From: Nilaparvata lugens
Taxonomy: Eukaryota; Arthropoda; Insecta; Hemiptera; Delphacidae
Length of the DNA stretch: 64,000 nt
Direction of reading: 5' to 3'
Assembly (NCBI RefSeq): GCF_014356525.2
Contig: NC_052516.1
Span: 26,428,070 to 26,492,069 of the forward strand
Of the stretch, positions 32,159 through 43,430 are shown piece by piece. The position numbers and the translations under genes were made by a program. How positions within the stretch are numbered: the first letter of the stretch is position 1; each line of letters starts with the position of its first letter. The notes under the pieces are model-generated. The model was not told the origin of the DNA and did not search any database. It was given only the letters and a program-made list of their open reading frames with translations.

Positions 32159-33259
32159 GGGCCGGTTTCCGAGCTCGGGATCTTTAACATTCAGATCTAT
32201 CTGAACTTAGAGTCCAGGACTTAAATAAGCGCTCGGGTCTAAATCGAATTTCTAAGTCACGATTTTATCTTTTTAACTCCGGGTTCTATTAAGTTCTCGA
32301 TTTATTTGAGTCCAGAACTTTAACGCAGTAACATGAGGGAAATACACAATATTTTGCTGTTGTATTGTTGACATTATAGCCAAACGGAAACAGCTGATTG
32401 CAGCGGGACAATTCAAATGAGCATGCTCTCCAAACTATTTTGTAAAAATACGTTTCGATTTCTTTGTAGGCCTATTCAAAGCAAAACCTTTGAAAGGTGA
32501 ATGAATAAACATTTCATTTTACGTTATGTTATTATTGATCATTGATCCTAACCAGTGATTTTGGAATAAAAATTTGATTAGGCTATTGAGTTTGAAAACG
32601 TATTTGTTTTGAAAAAAACTGGAATAATAATTTATTATTGTTATATTATTATCATTATTATTATTAATATGTTGAATATGACATTGATTGATAACATTCA
32701 GATTGGGATATAAATTCCAAGGCAATCCTTATATAATTTTTCTTGAACACTTTCAGGTTATGTCACAGTCGTAAAATAAGGTTAGTTTTTTATGCATATT
32801 TCTGATACAATTTTAATTCAGAATGAACTTGAAAATTATGAATTTAGATGGATGAATCCAAATAATTTCGTTATTCCATGACATCTATCTGGCTTTTCAT
32901 CTACTCCAAAACAATAACTGAATTGTGCTTGCTCAGTAAAGTCTAGAACTTAAATTTAAACCCTACTCCAGTCGAGGGTTCAAAATCACGCTGTTTTGAG
33001 TCCTGGACTTAACGATTTTTGATAAATCATTGACTCGGGAAGAGGCGAGAATCTAATTCAAGTCCTGGACTTATCAGCCCTTCACTCAGAAAGCGAAATT
33101 ATGAACTCCAGGGTCTGACATGATCTCTAAGCTCCAGAGTCTATTCAAGTCCTCGACTACGTTAATGCTCTAACTCGGAAAGCCAATATTCTGACTCCAG
33201 AGTTTAAATCCAGTTAAAGTCTAGAACTTAGCTAAATCCCGAGCTCGGAAAACCGGCCC
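32159..33259. mobile_element. Complete non-autonomous PIF/Harbinger-like element
   Basis: GGGCCGGTTTCCGAGCTCGG at the left mirrors CCGAGCTCGGAAAACCGGCC at the right, with one inserted base. TTA stands on both sides (32156-32158 and 33260-33262), the target duplication typical of PIF/Harbinger. The 1,101-bp interior holds many subterminal copies of GAGTCCAGGACTT, GTCCTGGACTT and ACTCCAGAGT words in both orientations, but no transposase. The frame at 32519-32725 inside it is not a recognisable protein. A truncated relative is at 1668-1747. Confidence 0.85.
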
Positions 33260-33262
33260 TTA

Positions 33263-34760
33263 TAGTTCTTATCAATTACTATGGAAGAGTGACTTACCAT
33301 AGATTCACCATGCTAATCCAGAGAATTACCATGAAAGGAGATACTTGTCCAGTCATTATTGACTGACTCATTATTCAAATCATTATTGGGTGATTGGGAT
33401 TTTCGTTCGATAGTATAACTGTACTTGTTCTTGACGAATCCAAAAAATGTAGGGGCTTGTTGAATGTTCTGTTAGAAGTAAATCTAATTCCTTCTATTCG
33501 GAGAGACATTATTAGAAAAGATTTAGAGCTTGTTGAAGCGTGTCATAACAATTTGACAGAACAAAAAAGTATCAATCAACATTATCAACTATTTCAGCTA
33601 TTATTTCAGCTAATTATTCCTTCTTAGAAAAGGACTGCAACTGATTCCAGATAGAAATTGATCAAAGCAAACCAAAAATAGAGTTTTCTCAACATTTAGA
33701 CTTCGACTAGAATCAGTAAAAACATGCTTTTCTAATCAGAAAAATATAACCTATTCTCTGGCACATGTTATTCTTTATCTGAATTTGGGTGAAGGATAGT
33801 TTTACATCATTATGATTCATCATAATTTGAAACCATTCAAAGCAAAACTGTAGTATTTTTCACAACAGTATTCTATAGAATTTATAGCCATAAAACAATA
33901 ATCTCCATCATTCATCACTCATCAAATTTAAACTTCATCATATTATTCTCAAATTATATCCATTCCTATGTGACAAAAATTGAATTCATTCCATTTGATC
34001 CGTATACAATATAATGTTAGTTATAGGGGAACAGAAGTTGGCTGAAGAATCAACTCACGCGATCTTTGGTGGCAAAGTTTTCCCCAAAATAAGCTGATAT
34101 CTTCTCCATGGAAACGCTAGTGTTTTTGCTCATGTCAGAAAATTTAAACAAATTCATTCAAAATAAGATTATTTTCAAAATAAAAAAAATTAGGTGCTCT
34201 GTCTCTATCATCTGATCTCTACACAATTACTTTCTACAAAGAAGCGCTAGGTACTGTTCGAGCTTCTGTTCCACTCTATACATTGCTCAGTAGACTTCAT
34301 ACATACCAGTATACATTATTAATCCTTTATTACTCATCACCCAACTGTAAATAGTATTCAACCGTACAAAACAAAACATCACTCGAGACAAACCAGTAAA
34401 AACATAACCTCAAAGGCAGTCGTTAAAATCAAAACCTCTCCAAACAGTCCCACATTCATCTTATTCTCAATATTGTATTCTATGTGGCGAAAAATATTAT
34501 ATCCATAATTATTATCTAATATTCATGTATAATAATCATCATTGTTATTCAATCATACAAAAGAACAAAACATCACTGGAGACATAATCAGTAAAAACAT
34601 AACCTCAAAGACAGACGTCAAACCCTCTCCAAACATTCCCACAATGCTAAATTCCATTGCTAGCCTTGAAAAGGGATACGGAGAATCGTGAGCTAGCAGC
34701 CACATTATGACAGAACATTATTACTGTTATTGAGAATGGAAGATGTTCAACGAACGTGTA
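33263..34760. other. Intergenic with partial duplication
   Basis: Similar blocks near 34365-34465 and 34550-34650 (AACAAAACATCACT, then AGTAAAAACATAACCTCAAA, then CAAACAGTCCCACA/CAAACATTCCCACA) form an old duplication at about a 190-bp offset. The 77-codon frame at 33394-33627 is unrecognised. Confidence 0.6.
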
Positions 34761-34764
34761 ATCA

Positions 34765-34930
34765 AGGTGGCAGTGGCAAAAAAGGCGGGAAAGGGAGGAC
34801 CGGTAGCCGACCAATCAGAAGCGAGGAAATCGGTGAGGCTGCTCTCTGATTGGCGGAGACATTGCAGTGCTGACAACCGCATGAAACTAATTGATGATAG
34901 ACGCTCGCCACAGTAATAAGCAGCTTCGTT
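34765..34930. promoter_or_regulatory. GC-richer island with convergent CCAAT boxes
   Basis: CCAAT at 34811-34815 (in GACCAATCAG) and ATTGG at 34849-34853 (in CTGATTGGCG) face each other 38 bp apart, in the GC-richest 150 bp of the neighbourhood. This is the form of an NF-Y-dependent promoter. The two overlapping minus-strand frames here (63 and 119 codons) are not recognised. There is no assigned gene. Confidence 0.3.
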
Positions 34931-35090
34931 CCAAGAAACAAAGTTGATATCATAGTCTATACATATATATCGTAGCAAGCAGCAGCAGCTGTGAACTATA
35001 CCTCTGAAATTATACATATATATAGATAGAAGAACAATCTTCATAGAAAGAGCTAATAATATGAATACATAGTGTAGTATATTCAACTTT

Positions 35091-35172
35091 GAAAAAGAAG
35101 AAGAAGAAGAAGAAGAAGAAGAAGAAGAAGAAGAAGAAGAAGAAGAAGAAGAAGAAGAAGAAGAAGAAGAAG
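35091..35172. repeat. (GAA)n microsatellite, about 26 pure units
   Basis: Uninterrupted AAG triplets, the longest pure triplet run in the window. It gives a minus-strand poly-Phe frame that is not a gene. Confidence 0.95.
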
Positions 35173-35250
35173 GAGATGATGAAGAAGATGTGTGGAAAAC
35201 AGTGTATCTCTATATCGTGATCAGCAGAATTGTGAACTGTATATATAATG

Positions 35251-35335
35251 TTCAACATCTATACTTATAGATGTGAGCGTATCCATAGATATGTTTCATA
35301 TGGGTGTCCTATATTCATGAAACATCCACATTCAC
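35251..35335 (+). repeat. Direct repeat with 37497-37575
   Basis: CAACATCTATACTTATAGAT, GTATCCATAGATATGTTTCA and ATGAAACATC are shared with 37497-37575, with about 10 differences over 75 bp. The pyrimidine-rich block lies between the two copies. Confidence 0.7.
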
Positions 35336-35529
35336 ATAGAAGACACAGTATACATGAAAAAATATATCGAAATAAACAAGTATGGGTACTATATAATATA
35401 CAAAACAGATACATAGAATGCAATGTATATATTGATGATTCAAGCCTCTGTGTGTATTATATCTATGAAAATATACATATATTGAACCAGTTTATCTGTG
35501 ATTATTGTAACAAATATACACACACTACA

Positions 35530-35690
35530 GTGCTACAGTTATGTATCCATAAAAATACAGATATACAAGGCAGTTTATAAGTAAATAGTCTAAGCAATAT
35601 ACACACTGCACTACTATAGCTATGTATCCATAAAACTATAGATATACAAGCAGTGTATTAGTAAATATTTTAACCAACACACACACACTC
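35530..35690. repeat. Tandem duplication, about 80-bp unit x 2
   Basis: CTATGTATCCATAAAA...ATATACAAG...GTAAATA occurs at about 35538 and 35620, with ACACACTACA/ACACACTGCAC before each. Confidence 0.75.
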
Positions 35691-36726
35691 TACTAGAAAA
35701 CAAATTGTTTTTGGTTGTGTTGGTTGTTTGTTTTTTCTATCTTCGAAGTTGGAGAGAAGTGGAAGCGAGTAAAATAAGAGAACATCAGATATATTATAAA
35801 ATGCTTCTGCTTTGACTTAAATGTAAGTACACCAGTCTAGCAAGCCGGCTGTATTATTGGCCTGTCATACTCAAGCTATATTGCTGGAGCCAATCTTAAT
35901 TGGAGTATAAATCAAGGTTGTTGTCTTCTATTTCTTCTTATTTGTCTTCTTCTTATTTGTCTTCTTCTTCCCCCTCTCACTCACTCTCTCTCTCATTCTT
36001 ACTATCAAATTATCACTCTCTCTCTCTATCTCTTTGATTTCTATTCCATCTCCTCATCTGTTATCCTCCTCTGAATTTCCTCTAATCGCCAGTTTATTCT
36101 TTTCTCTCTTCTGTTCCTCAAGCATCTTCTTATTTGTCTTCTCCTTTTACCCTCTCACATTATCACTCTATTTCTTTTCCATCTCCCCATCTTTTATCCT
36201 CCTTTGAAATTTCTCTAATCGCCATTTTATCCTATACTCTCTTCATCTCCTCAAGATTTTCTGAATCGACTTCAAATGTTGTAGCTCTTCAAAGCCTCTT
36301 CACCAGAAAATATTTTATTACCATTCTCTTCGTCCATATTCTTCATCCTTGTCAGATTTTTAAAAAATAATCCCTTCTTGAGTATGTTCATACTCTTCTC
36401 TCTCCTATTTTATTCTACTTTTTGGAAAAAATTTCCTTTTCATTTCACTTAAATTCTTCTGTCACCTGCTTTTCTTATTTTCACTCTGCTTTTCGGTACA
36501 TATTTTCATCAGAGCTAGCTTACATCTATCTATTCTAGCCTACCTATTTCCATATTTTCCTATATTTGGTTTTTCTTCGTCATATTAATTGTTGTCATCT
36601 TTTTCTGATTCGCTTTCCACTATCGCTTTTCTTCAGATACCAAACTATTCCATATTATCTCTCTTCTCTTACTCTTATAAATTTGAGTTTTTCGTCCATT
36701 TCTAGTCCCCTTAATGCTGTACTCCA

Positions 36727-36805
36727 ATCAAGTTCAAGTTCAAGTTCATTTATTGACACACTTTACAATTTACAATAATAAATAATACACAAAACATTAC
36801 AAAAC
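36727..36805 (-). repeat. Retroposon 3' end with (AACTTG)n tail, minus strand
   Basis: CAAGTTCAAGTTCAAGTTCA followed by TTTATTGACACACTT reads on the minus strand as AAGTGTGTCAATAAATGAAC, then a TTGAACTTGAACTTG hexamer tail. The tail style is similar to 14212-14300 and 43835-43872. Confidence 0.6.
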
Positions 36806-37049
36806 AATAATATAAAGTGGTTGAAAATCTTTTCTAATATATTTCGGATATCTTCTTGGATTCTCAATTCTCCCATTGCGTTATCAAATTTTTATTTTAC
36901 ATTCTTTCACGCATTATACTTCTTCATTCTAATCTTCTTTTCACCCTCCTCAATCCAAACACATATTCACCTTAATTTTAATCATATCCACCAAATCAAT
37001 GAATATCAGATTAAGTTTGTAGAGTGAAAATTGATGTGGAACTTTCCCA

Positions 37050-37135
37050 TAATTGAAGAGACTTAAGATTTTACTTAACTTTTTTGTTTTAAAAAAGGGG
37101 ATTTTTTGACAATATCACAAGTCTTCAATTTATGG
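37050..37135. mobile_element. Small palindromic element, relative of 23638-23727
   Basis: TTGAAGAGACTTAAGATTTT...TTTTAAAAAAGG mirrors GGATTTTTTGACAATATCAC, then AAGTCTTCAATTT. It is imperfect but shares GATTTTTTGACAAT and the AAGACTT ends with the other copy. Confidence 0.55.
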
Positions 37136-37579
37136 GATATTCATTAACATTACTCATTTTCTACATTCTGCTGAATTGTTCCTTTCCATTTCATATTTCC
37201 CCCTCCACCGTCCCACCACTTTTCTACTCACTTCTCTTTCGCTCTTTTCTACTTCCTTCTCTCTTCCTCTTATTCCTCTACCACACCTCTTTCACCCTCC
37301 AATATCCCACCTCTTCCACACTTACTTTTCTCTTCCTCTTTCTACTTCCTTCTTTCTTTCTCTCACTCATTTATCACACCTCTTCCACACTTACTTTTCT
37401 CTCCCTCTTTCCTACTTCCTTCTTTTTCCTTTCATTCCTCCATCACACCTCATTCTCTCTTTTTGACTACTGTTTACTCACCAATCCTCACCTACAACAT
37501 CTATACTTATAGATGTAATCGTATCCATAGACATGTTCCATCTGTGTGTCCTATATCTATGAAACATCAACACCCTCTC

Positions 37580-38285
37580 TTTTTAATGTTATAAAGTGCA
37601 AATAAAAAGACACCTATCCATCTATCCATCTCTTTCTCGTTTCTCACATTGCAAGTCCATTCAACCTTCCACATCAAACTGTGTGAAGCAATCAGCATTG
37701 CAAGTTGTCAGTAGTTTAACCAACACGATTGGTGCATGATTCTGCATTTATTATGTACTAACAAATACATTCTAGACTGGCTGGTGAAAATTTATCACCT
37801 TGTTCTCCAATATTTCAAACTCCACTTGCGATATTTCAACTGGTTACACTCTAATTGATATTCACCTATCATTCATACTGCAGTCTAATTTCAGTTTTCT
37901 CACTTGATATTATTTGTAGAGACCTTGATATTATTCTTAGAATACCATCAGTTATAATAATTTATAGTACTCACTGAACAATATATTATATGTTATGTGT
38001 TTTTCCAATTAGAAGATTACCTAACATCTTAGCTACTAAGCACAGATAATTCATCTACATTCCATGATTTTTTCCACAGTAAATTTGGTGATTTTGATAG
38101 AAACTTACATAATATTGTCCCCTAATTGGTTCACCAAATCGTCTGTAACGGGAAACGTTTTGTAGAATAGTTTTTAAAATCTTTCATACACACGGCCCTG
38201 AGAATCTTCCATTTCAAAGATTTCATTAGTAGTGTTACCAAAATATGTATTTTTCTAGAAGTTGGAAATAGAATTTGTTATCTTT
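37580..38285. other. Intergenic, no gene seen
   Basis: A (CCATCTAT)n-like stretch lies near 37610-37630, following AAATAAAAAGAC, and could be another retroposon tail. Otherwise featureless. Confidence 0.5.
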
Positions 38286-38291
38286 CATTTA

Positions 38292-38422
38292 GGACCGGTT
38301 GCAGATAAGCCTGTTAGATTGGAACAGTGAATTATAGCTACGAGAACCTATTATTCTTCTGTTTGGTTCTCGTGGCATTTAATCGTGATTAAAATGTAAC
38401 AGGTTTTTGCTTAACCGGGAAT
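38292..38422. mobile_element. Small foldback element (GGACCGGTTGC...TTAACCGGG)
   Basis: ACCGGTTGCAGATAAGCCTG, TTA at the left is mirrored, imperfectly, by TAACAGGTTTTTGCTTAACC, GGG at the right. ACGAGAACC/GGTTCTCGT forms an inner pair. The total length is about 130 bp. Confidence 0.6.
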
Positions 38423-40440
38423 TAATGCATCACCCACTAGAATTACAATATCAACATGAACATTAATATGAAACGATTAATAACTCAATAGCAGTTCAAA
38501 CTAAGTTTAAGCCTATTAAGAATTAAATTTACCTATGATCACATTTATTGTAACGCGTTTCAATCGGGGTTAAATTTTATGATGGTTTCAACAACTATAG
38601 GATTATAAGGACTACTTTTAAGCATACATGCCTCAATCAACTTATTGTGGTCAAACACGTCACCCAAATCAGAAAGGAAGTAAATACTTATTTATCTGGA
38701 AGTATTACTTATTTTATCTGTGCCCGAATACAGTGAGAATCTTATTTATTAATTATCTACTTGTCAAATGTCGAAACTCCAGCAGATGTATTTGAATCTC
38801 TAGCAGAATCAAACTAAATTCATCTTTTCGAAAATTGTATAATAATTATGCCAAATATCCAATGGAAGCTATGTAAATAGATTGAGGGACTTCTGCTGCT
38901 ACAATATTGACCGAAGAACTGAATAGCAAAAGGAAATTTTGAATAAAATCTTCTATCTTATTCCAAATCTTGTGGTGTAAGTACTAGACTTGACTGAAAG
39001 ACTTGTGGTCCAAATCTTTCTGTAAGTTGTGTAATTCTGGATGATTAAATAAATAAATAGATCTATCTAAATTTAAAATCCAATCATTTGTTATCTACTT
39101 GAGTCCACAACCGTCTTCTCCAGCAGTGGAAATCTAAATATCAGAGAGCCCAACATAATGCATCGGTCAAAACAGATCCTCAAATTGGAAACATAACTCA
39201 GGAAAACAAAAATCAACTCCTTCAGAAAAAATCACACCCGCTGTTTCGAGCAACTCAACATCCGGTCACCATTACTATTGGGAAGCATTGGTGCGCCACA
39301 TGGATACAAATTAATGGAGGTACTCAAATCCGATTATCTGCATCTCCTTTCTACGATTCCGGTCTGCCAAGCTACTTATCTAGTTTTCAATTTCATCCCT
39401 TAGCATCTGTCGTTGCTAAACACCCCTTCTACAACGGAAAGAGTGGAGGGTGTCTTCACGCCAAGTGATACTCTGACGCTATTGGTTGAACTGTTTGGTA
39501 TTCCCTTCTCACTTAGTTCAACTGGATCATCATTTTATTACTATCTCTCTTCTTCTACTAGTTACTTTCCTTTTAACTCAATATTACTCTGGGCTTCTTT
39601 CTCTCTCGGGATATTTTGAATATTCTTTCCGAAGAATGGACATTAAGATTCTACTGCACACCCACCTAACAAGCTGAAAAGTAAGCATATTGCTTACACT
39701 CATACCTCAAGAATGGATTGAACTATTTCCTTGAAAGTTCGTAGGACTCAACTATATGCTTTTACAGAGAGCATACACTTTTCATAATTTCATTATTTCT
39801 TCAAGTTTTTCTTATTTTAGCTATTTAAACATGAATTTGCTATTTTGGAAAAGAAGCATCGAGAAACGAATTTGAAAATACAGTGACCTTTAGAATAACA
39901 ACACAAATCTAAATCCGTTTGAATTTTGTTCAAATTCCTAATAGTTTTGCAATAAACTGAGTCGTTAAATTGCAAATTTGAACCAAAAATGAACCGTTAC
40001 ATTGCCAACCTAGTTCGAGGTTATTCTCCAGAGAGCTCTACTGTTGAAACGTAACCCCCACCACCTACTACTTACATACTAAGACTGCCCAGCAGTGTAT
40101 CAATGAATGAATTGAATGAATGACCACAAGAAAGAGTGGGAATGGGAGGGGAATAGATGAGAAGTCTGTTACACTCTCTCTCTGTCTCTCAATTCCAGCT
40201 AGCTTTTGCCATATCCATGCCATGTGTGACTTATTAGTTCGTTGAAACGTGACAGTGACAGTTCATCCAGTCATTTGTGATAAGTTACTATGGGTTTTCA
40301 TTTATAGAAACGTTTTGCCTTGTTTATTCTAGACAATCCTTGTTAGTGAATAATACTTTTTCTATTCTATTCCTATTGACTTCGAATTACGTGAAATGTT
40401 ATAAAAATGTTGAAGTGCATGCGACCAAATTATTTATCAT
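38423..40440. other. Intergenic upstream of the MULE remnant
   Basis: Mostly featureless. A possible retroposon tail (GATGATTAAATAAATAAATA) ends near 39060. A fragment at about 39620-39660 (CTTTCCGAAGAATGGACATT) resembles the family at 25641-25862. No termini matching the downstream foldback are visible here, so the 5' limit of the MULE copy is unknown. Confidence 0.5.
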
Positions 40441-40445
40441 AAAAA

Positions 40446-42192
40446 ATGGACGAAACGCCAAAGCCTCATCAAAGTCGCCGACGCTTTAGACACAAAAGTG
40501 GACGCAGATTGAAACTTAGCGCGAAACCGCTTAAACGAAGAGGAACAGCGTTAATTCAATACTGGGCTTCCAAAAGGTAAGCTAATATTTGATACACATC
40601 CATAATTTCCTTCATCAAGAACCATAACAATCAATATATCTCCATTTGTAATTTGAATAATAAAGCTTCAATTCTCAATCGAATATACAATTATACATGT
40701 CAACGTTTTTAGAAATATTGAACAGTTTCACGATTCTATGCTATGAAAGCTCAGGGAACTTGGAAAACACCCATTCAAAAAATGTCAATTGTCAATTACG
40801 AATAGTGTAATCGGCAGACCTATCTTACACTAATTTTAATGCATTTTCCATAATATATTTTCACTATTTTTTGAATGGGAATTTCGTCATTGCCACCTAT
40901 GAATAGTCCTATTGATCTTGTTTTTTTTGTAATTCCAGGGGCAGAGGCAGAAGTGAAGCTCAGACCGAAGAGTATAATGACTCCGAAAATTCTACGATAA
41001 ATACGTAAGTTACCAAATTATTTTTCTGATGTAGATATTCTGTTCACGTATTTGTTATCAATGTCCAACTATCATAGATTGAAGAAAGCTCGGGTGTATT
41101 CAGGATTTACAAATAATATTAAATGTTTTAAAAATAGATTCTTTTTTGCAAATCATAACTGTTATGTTCAATGGACTTTGGTGGTACAGTTTTCTTAGAT
41201 CCACTACTATTGAATAATTATATGTTTTCATTTCCATTCCGGAACACAGTACTTTCAAGTATGGAATACTGTAATAAGCATTTATGACCGTGAATAACAG
41301 TGTCTTTATCTTCTTATTTCCAGGGCCTCTGACGCAGATTTCGTCGCTGAAGAAAGCAATGTCTGTAACACTTGTCCAGAAAACAAAGACGTTTACGACA
41401 CTCATACAGAAATAATGTAAGTAGAAATCACTGTATTTTTTATTTGAGATTTGTTAGAAAAATATAATTTCTATTTTCCAGTAAAACTGTAAAAGTTTCA
41501 GGGATTTCTTTCTAAATATTTTTTGAAATGAAAAATAAGAAGATTTCCTTTAATAAAAAAAATCAAGTTCGCAAAAACACGCATAAGAGAAAGTGATAGG
41601 TCATCAGAAATAAATCATTGGATAGGTCATCATTGGAAAATAAATCCTCACAATGATAAATTGAAAGAAAGCAGCTACTTCCAATCTGGTGTGCCATAAA
41701 CGTTATTTTTTATTGAATGAAGGGTGAATTCTTGCAATAGATATTCCATTCTAGAGCTTGTTAGACGACCTATATGTTTTATTCACCAATAATTTATTGA
41801 CAATTTGTTTTTTCTTGTTTTTCAGTGCAGAAGAAAGAAAAAGAACAGAAAGCAGCATCACCAAATTAGAAGGTAGACGAATAGTGGACATCAATTCGTT
41901 TATTGTGCAAATTCAACAAATCGATGACCACTTACCATTTCATTGCGGTTTTAAAGATATGGTAGTAGTGAAAGAACGAAGAATAGGATTAAATTCGTGT
42001 ATAACATTGAAGTGTAAAATGTGCAATGAAAAGAAATCACTGTGGACAAATTTTTCAAACGAAAACACCATGGATGTGAATACATCAGCAGTTTCCGGTA
42101 CAATCAGCACAGGAGGAGGACATGCACAGCTGGAAGAGGTTATGTCAAAGGTCGCCAAAGGGGACAGAAGTTGTTACTGTATACAAAGATGA
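40446..42192 (+). pseudogene. Mutator-like (MULE) transposase, internally deleted, 4 exons
   Basis: Four exons join cleanly: 40446-40576, 40939-41004, 41324-41416 and 41826-42192. All introns begin GT(A)AG-like and end CAG, and all are phase 2. The product is 218 residues. The N-terminus is basic (R/K-rich, residues 1-50), followed by an acidic segment with a CNTC pair. Exon 4 has G-R-R-I-V-D-I-N, F-H-C-G-F-K-D-M, K-C-K-M-C-N and S-G-T-I-S-T-G-G-G-H-A-Q-L-E-E. I recognise this order from memory as the N-terminal part of the insect/cnidarian Mutator-like transposase family. Intact members run on for several hundred residues through the DDE catalytic and YqaJ-like nuclease regions. Here the frame leaves the family just after QLEEVMSKV and stops at 42190, so catalysis is impossible. 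An ATG at 40446 with three upstream A is taken as the start. It could still be expressed as a truncated protein. Confidence 0.65.
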
Positions 42193-42346
42193 GCAGTTCT
42201 GGAGTTCGAAGATTCTTGAACAAGTGAAAAAATTTTATATGGACTGTGTATTGCCGGAGCTTGTTGATCCTCGACACACGCGTTCAATGCCAATTCGAAA
42301 TCCAGATTGGATTATTGAGGCGCAAGAAGCACGTAAGAAGAAATAA
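42150..42346 (+). pseudogene. C-terminal end of the same MULE family, fused out of frame
   Basis: Overlapping the end of exon 4 in the +1 frame is a 65-residue run with T-V-Y-K-D-E-Q-F-W, F-Y-M-D-C-V-L-P-E-L-V-D-P-R-H and S-M-P-I-R-N-P-D-W, ending at a stop at 42344-42346. I recall this as the extreme C-terminus (after the YqaJ-like nuclease domain) of the same transposase family. The join between N- and C-terminal parts lies at about 42148-42165. It loses the whole middle of the protein and shifts the frame, so the copy is a deletion derivative. Confidence 0.6.
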
Positions 42347-42365
42347 TGATGACACAAACATAACT

Positions 42366-42567
42366 GGAAAATAAAAACAAATATTGTCACATACCACTTA
42401 TTTATTATTAAAACTTACATTAAAGTATTATTAAAGTAATACTTTATTAAAGTAAACTTACATTAAAGTAATGTACCTAGGTTTCATAATGGCCTAGGCT
42501 TACATTACTTTAATGTAAGTTTTAATAATAAATAAGTGGTATGTGACAATATTTGTTTTTATTTTCC
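42366..42567. repeat. Foldback directly after the MULE remnant (62-bp perfect arms)
   Basis: GGAAAATAAAAACAAATATT...CATTAAAGTA at 42366-42427 is mirrored without mismatch at 42506-42567. The spacer holds TTAAAGTA words in tandem and a small CCTAGG...CCTAGG motif. The left arm starts 20 bp past the stop codon and contains an AATAAAAAC possible polyadenylation signal, so the right arm may be an inverted duplication of the gene's 3' end or a terminal-repeat structure of the element. Confidence 0.85.
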
Positions 42568-42768
42568 ATTATGGAGAAATACCACAACATCTCCTCAAAC
42601 ACAATCAATTATACAAACATAACTATTCTTCCTTTTCTCCTTTTATAGTAGTAGTTATGGTTTGTGTTCAATTCTATATTTGTGTCTTCAATTTTGCAAA
42701 ATTTCAATATTTTCATTTTTAACAAAGTCATTTTTCATTGTTCATTGCACCGGTAAGGGCATTTGTGC
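42568..42768. other. Intergenic, no gene seen
   Basis: AT-rich sequence with no supported feature. Confidence 0.4.
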
Positions 42769-42769
42769 A

Positions 42770-42998
42770 GAGAGAAAAAGAGAAAGAAACGAGTGAGAGC
42801 GAGGAGGAGAATGAGAAGATTTAGAACGGAAAGAGTGAGGAGAAGTGGATGGAAAAGAGGGAGAAGAAGAATAAGGGGAAAAGAAGGAGGAGAAGGTGAA
42901 GGAGGAATGAGAAAAAGATTAAAAAGAAGGAGGAGAAGGTGAAGAAGGAGGAATAGGAGAAGAAAGAGGAGAAGGTGAAGAGGAGAACAAGAAGAAGT
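42770..42998. repeat. GGA/GAA-rich polypurine tract
   Basis: Plus-strand GAGA, GGAGAA and GAAGAA words with GGTGAAG(G)AGGA-like units repeated three times near 42893-42985. Confidence 0.85.
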
Positions 42999-43106
42999 AA
43001 GGCTTATTATTTCTCAAAATTCACGTAATATTGTTTGAAGACCATCAACATATTTTATCGTCTTATCTGTCTCAACTTCCGCTGAAATATATATTTAAAA
43101 TACATA

Positions 43107-43341
43107 GAAATATATTTTCAATTACTTCTTTTATATTATTTTTTATTATTAATAATACTTTTTTAGATTAATTTTTCCATTTTAAAACAAGTAATGAGTT
43201 TGTACTTCTCGCACACATTTTGTGTTTGAGAAAACTCACAAAGAAAAGTTTTCTTCTGATATTGATAAATTGAAGTTGTAGGGTATAATAGTAGCTTCAG
43301 TTTCTAGTGTAATAGTAGTTCTAGTAACAGTATAGTGTATA
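43107..43341 (+). repeat. Direct duplication, unit 1 (235 bp)
   Basis: GAAATATATTTTCAATTACT through AGTAACAGTATAGTGTAT is repeated at 43431-43665 with only a few differences (for example GAGAAAACTCACAAAGAA against GAGAACACTCACGGAGAA). A 90-bp unrelated spacer separates them. The high identity implies a recent event. Confidence 0.9.
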
Positions 43342-43430
43342 TTTATGTGATATTGAATTCCTGGGCTGACTACCTTTAGGATATAATTCAATTATCTTCT
43401 GACTTATTGTAGTTTATCAATGTATATATA

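Larger units (their letters stand above)
35930..37480. repeat. 1.5-kb pyrimidine-rich block with internal tandem duplications
   Basis: C+T-rich on the plus strand. At 36000-36255 a unit of about 132 bp (ATCCTCC...GAAATTTCTCTAATCGCCA) is doubled. At 37225-37450 a unit of about 75 bp (CACACCTCTTCCACACTTAC...CTACTTCCTTC) occurs three times. The 126- and 96-codon frames across it are Leu/Ser/Phe artefacts. Confidence 0.75.

Noticed and set aside
34727..35086. 119-codon minus-strand frame
   Set aside because: No recognisable domain, overlaps a second frame, and sits in a GC-richer promoter-like patch where open frames arise by chance.
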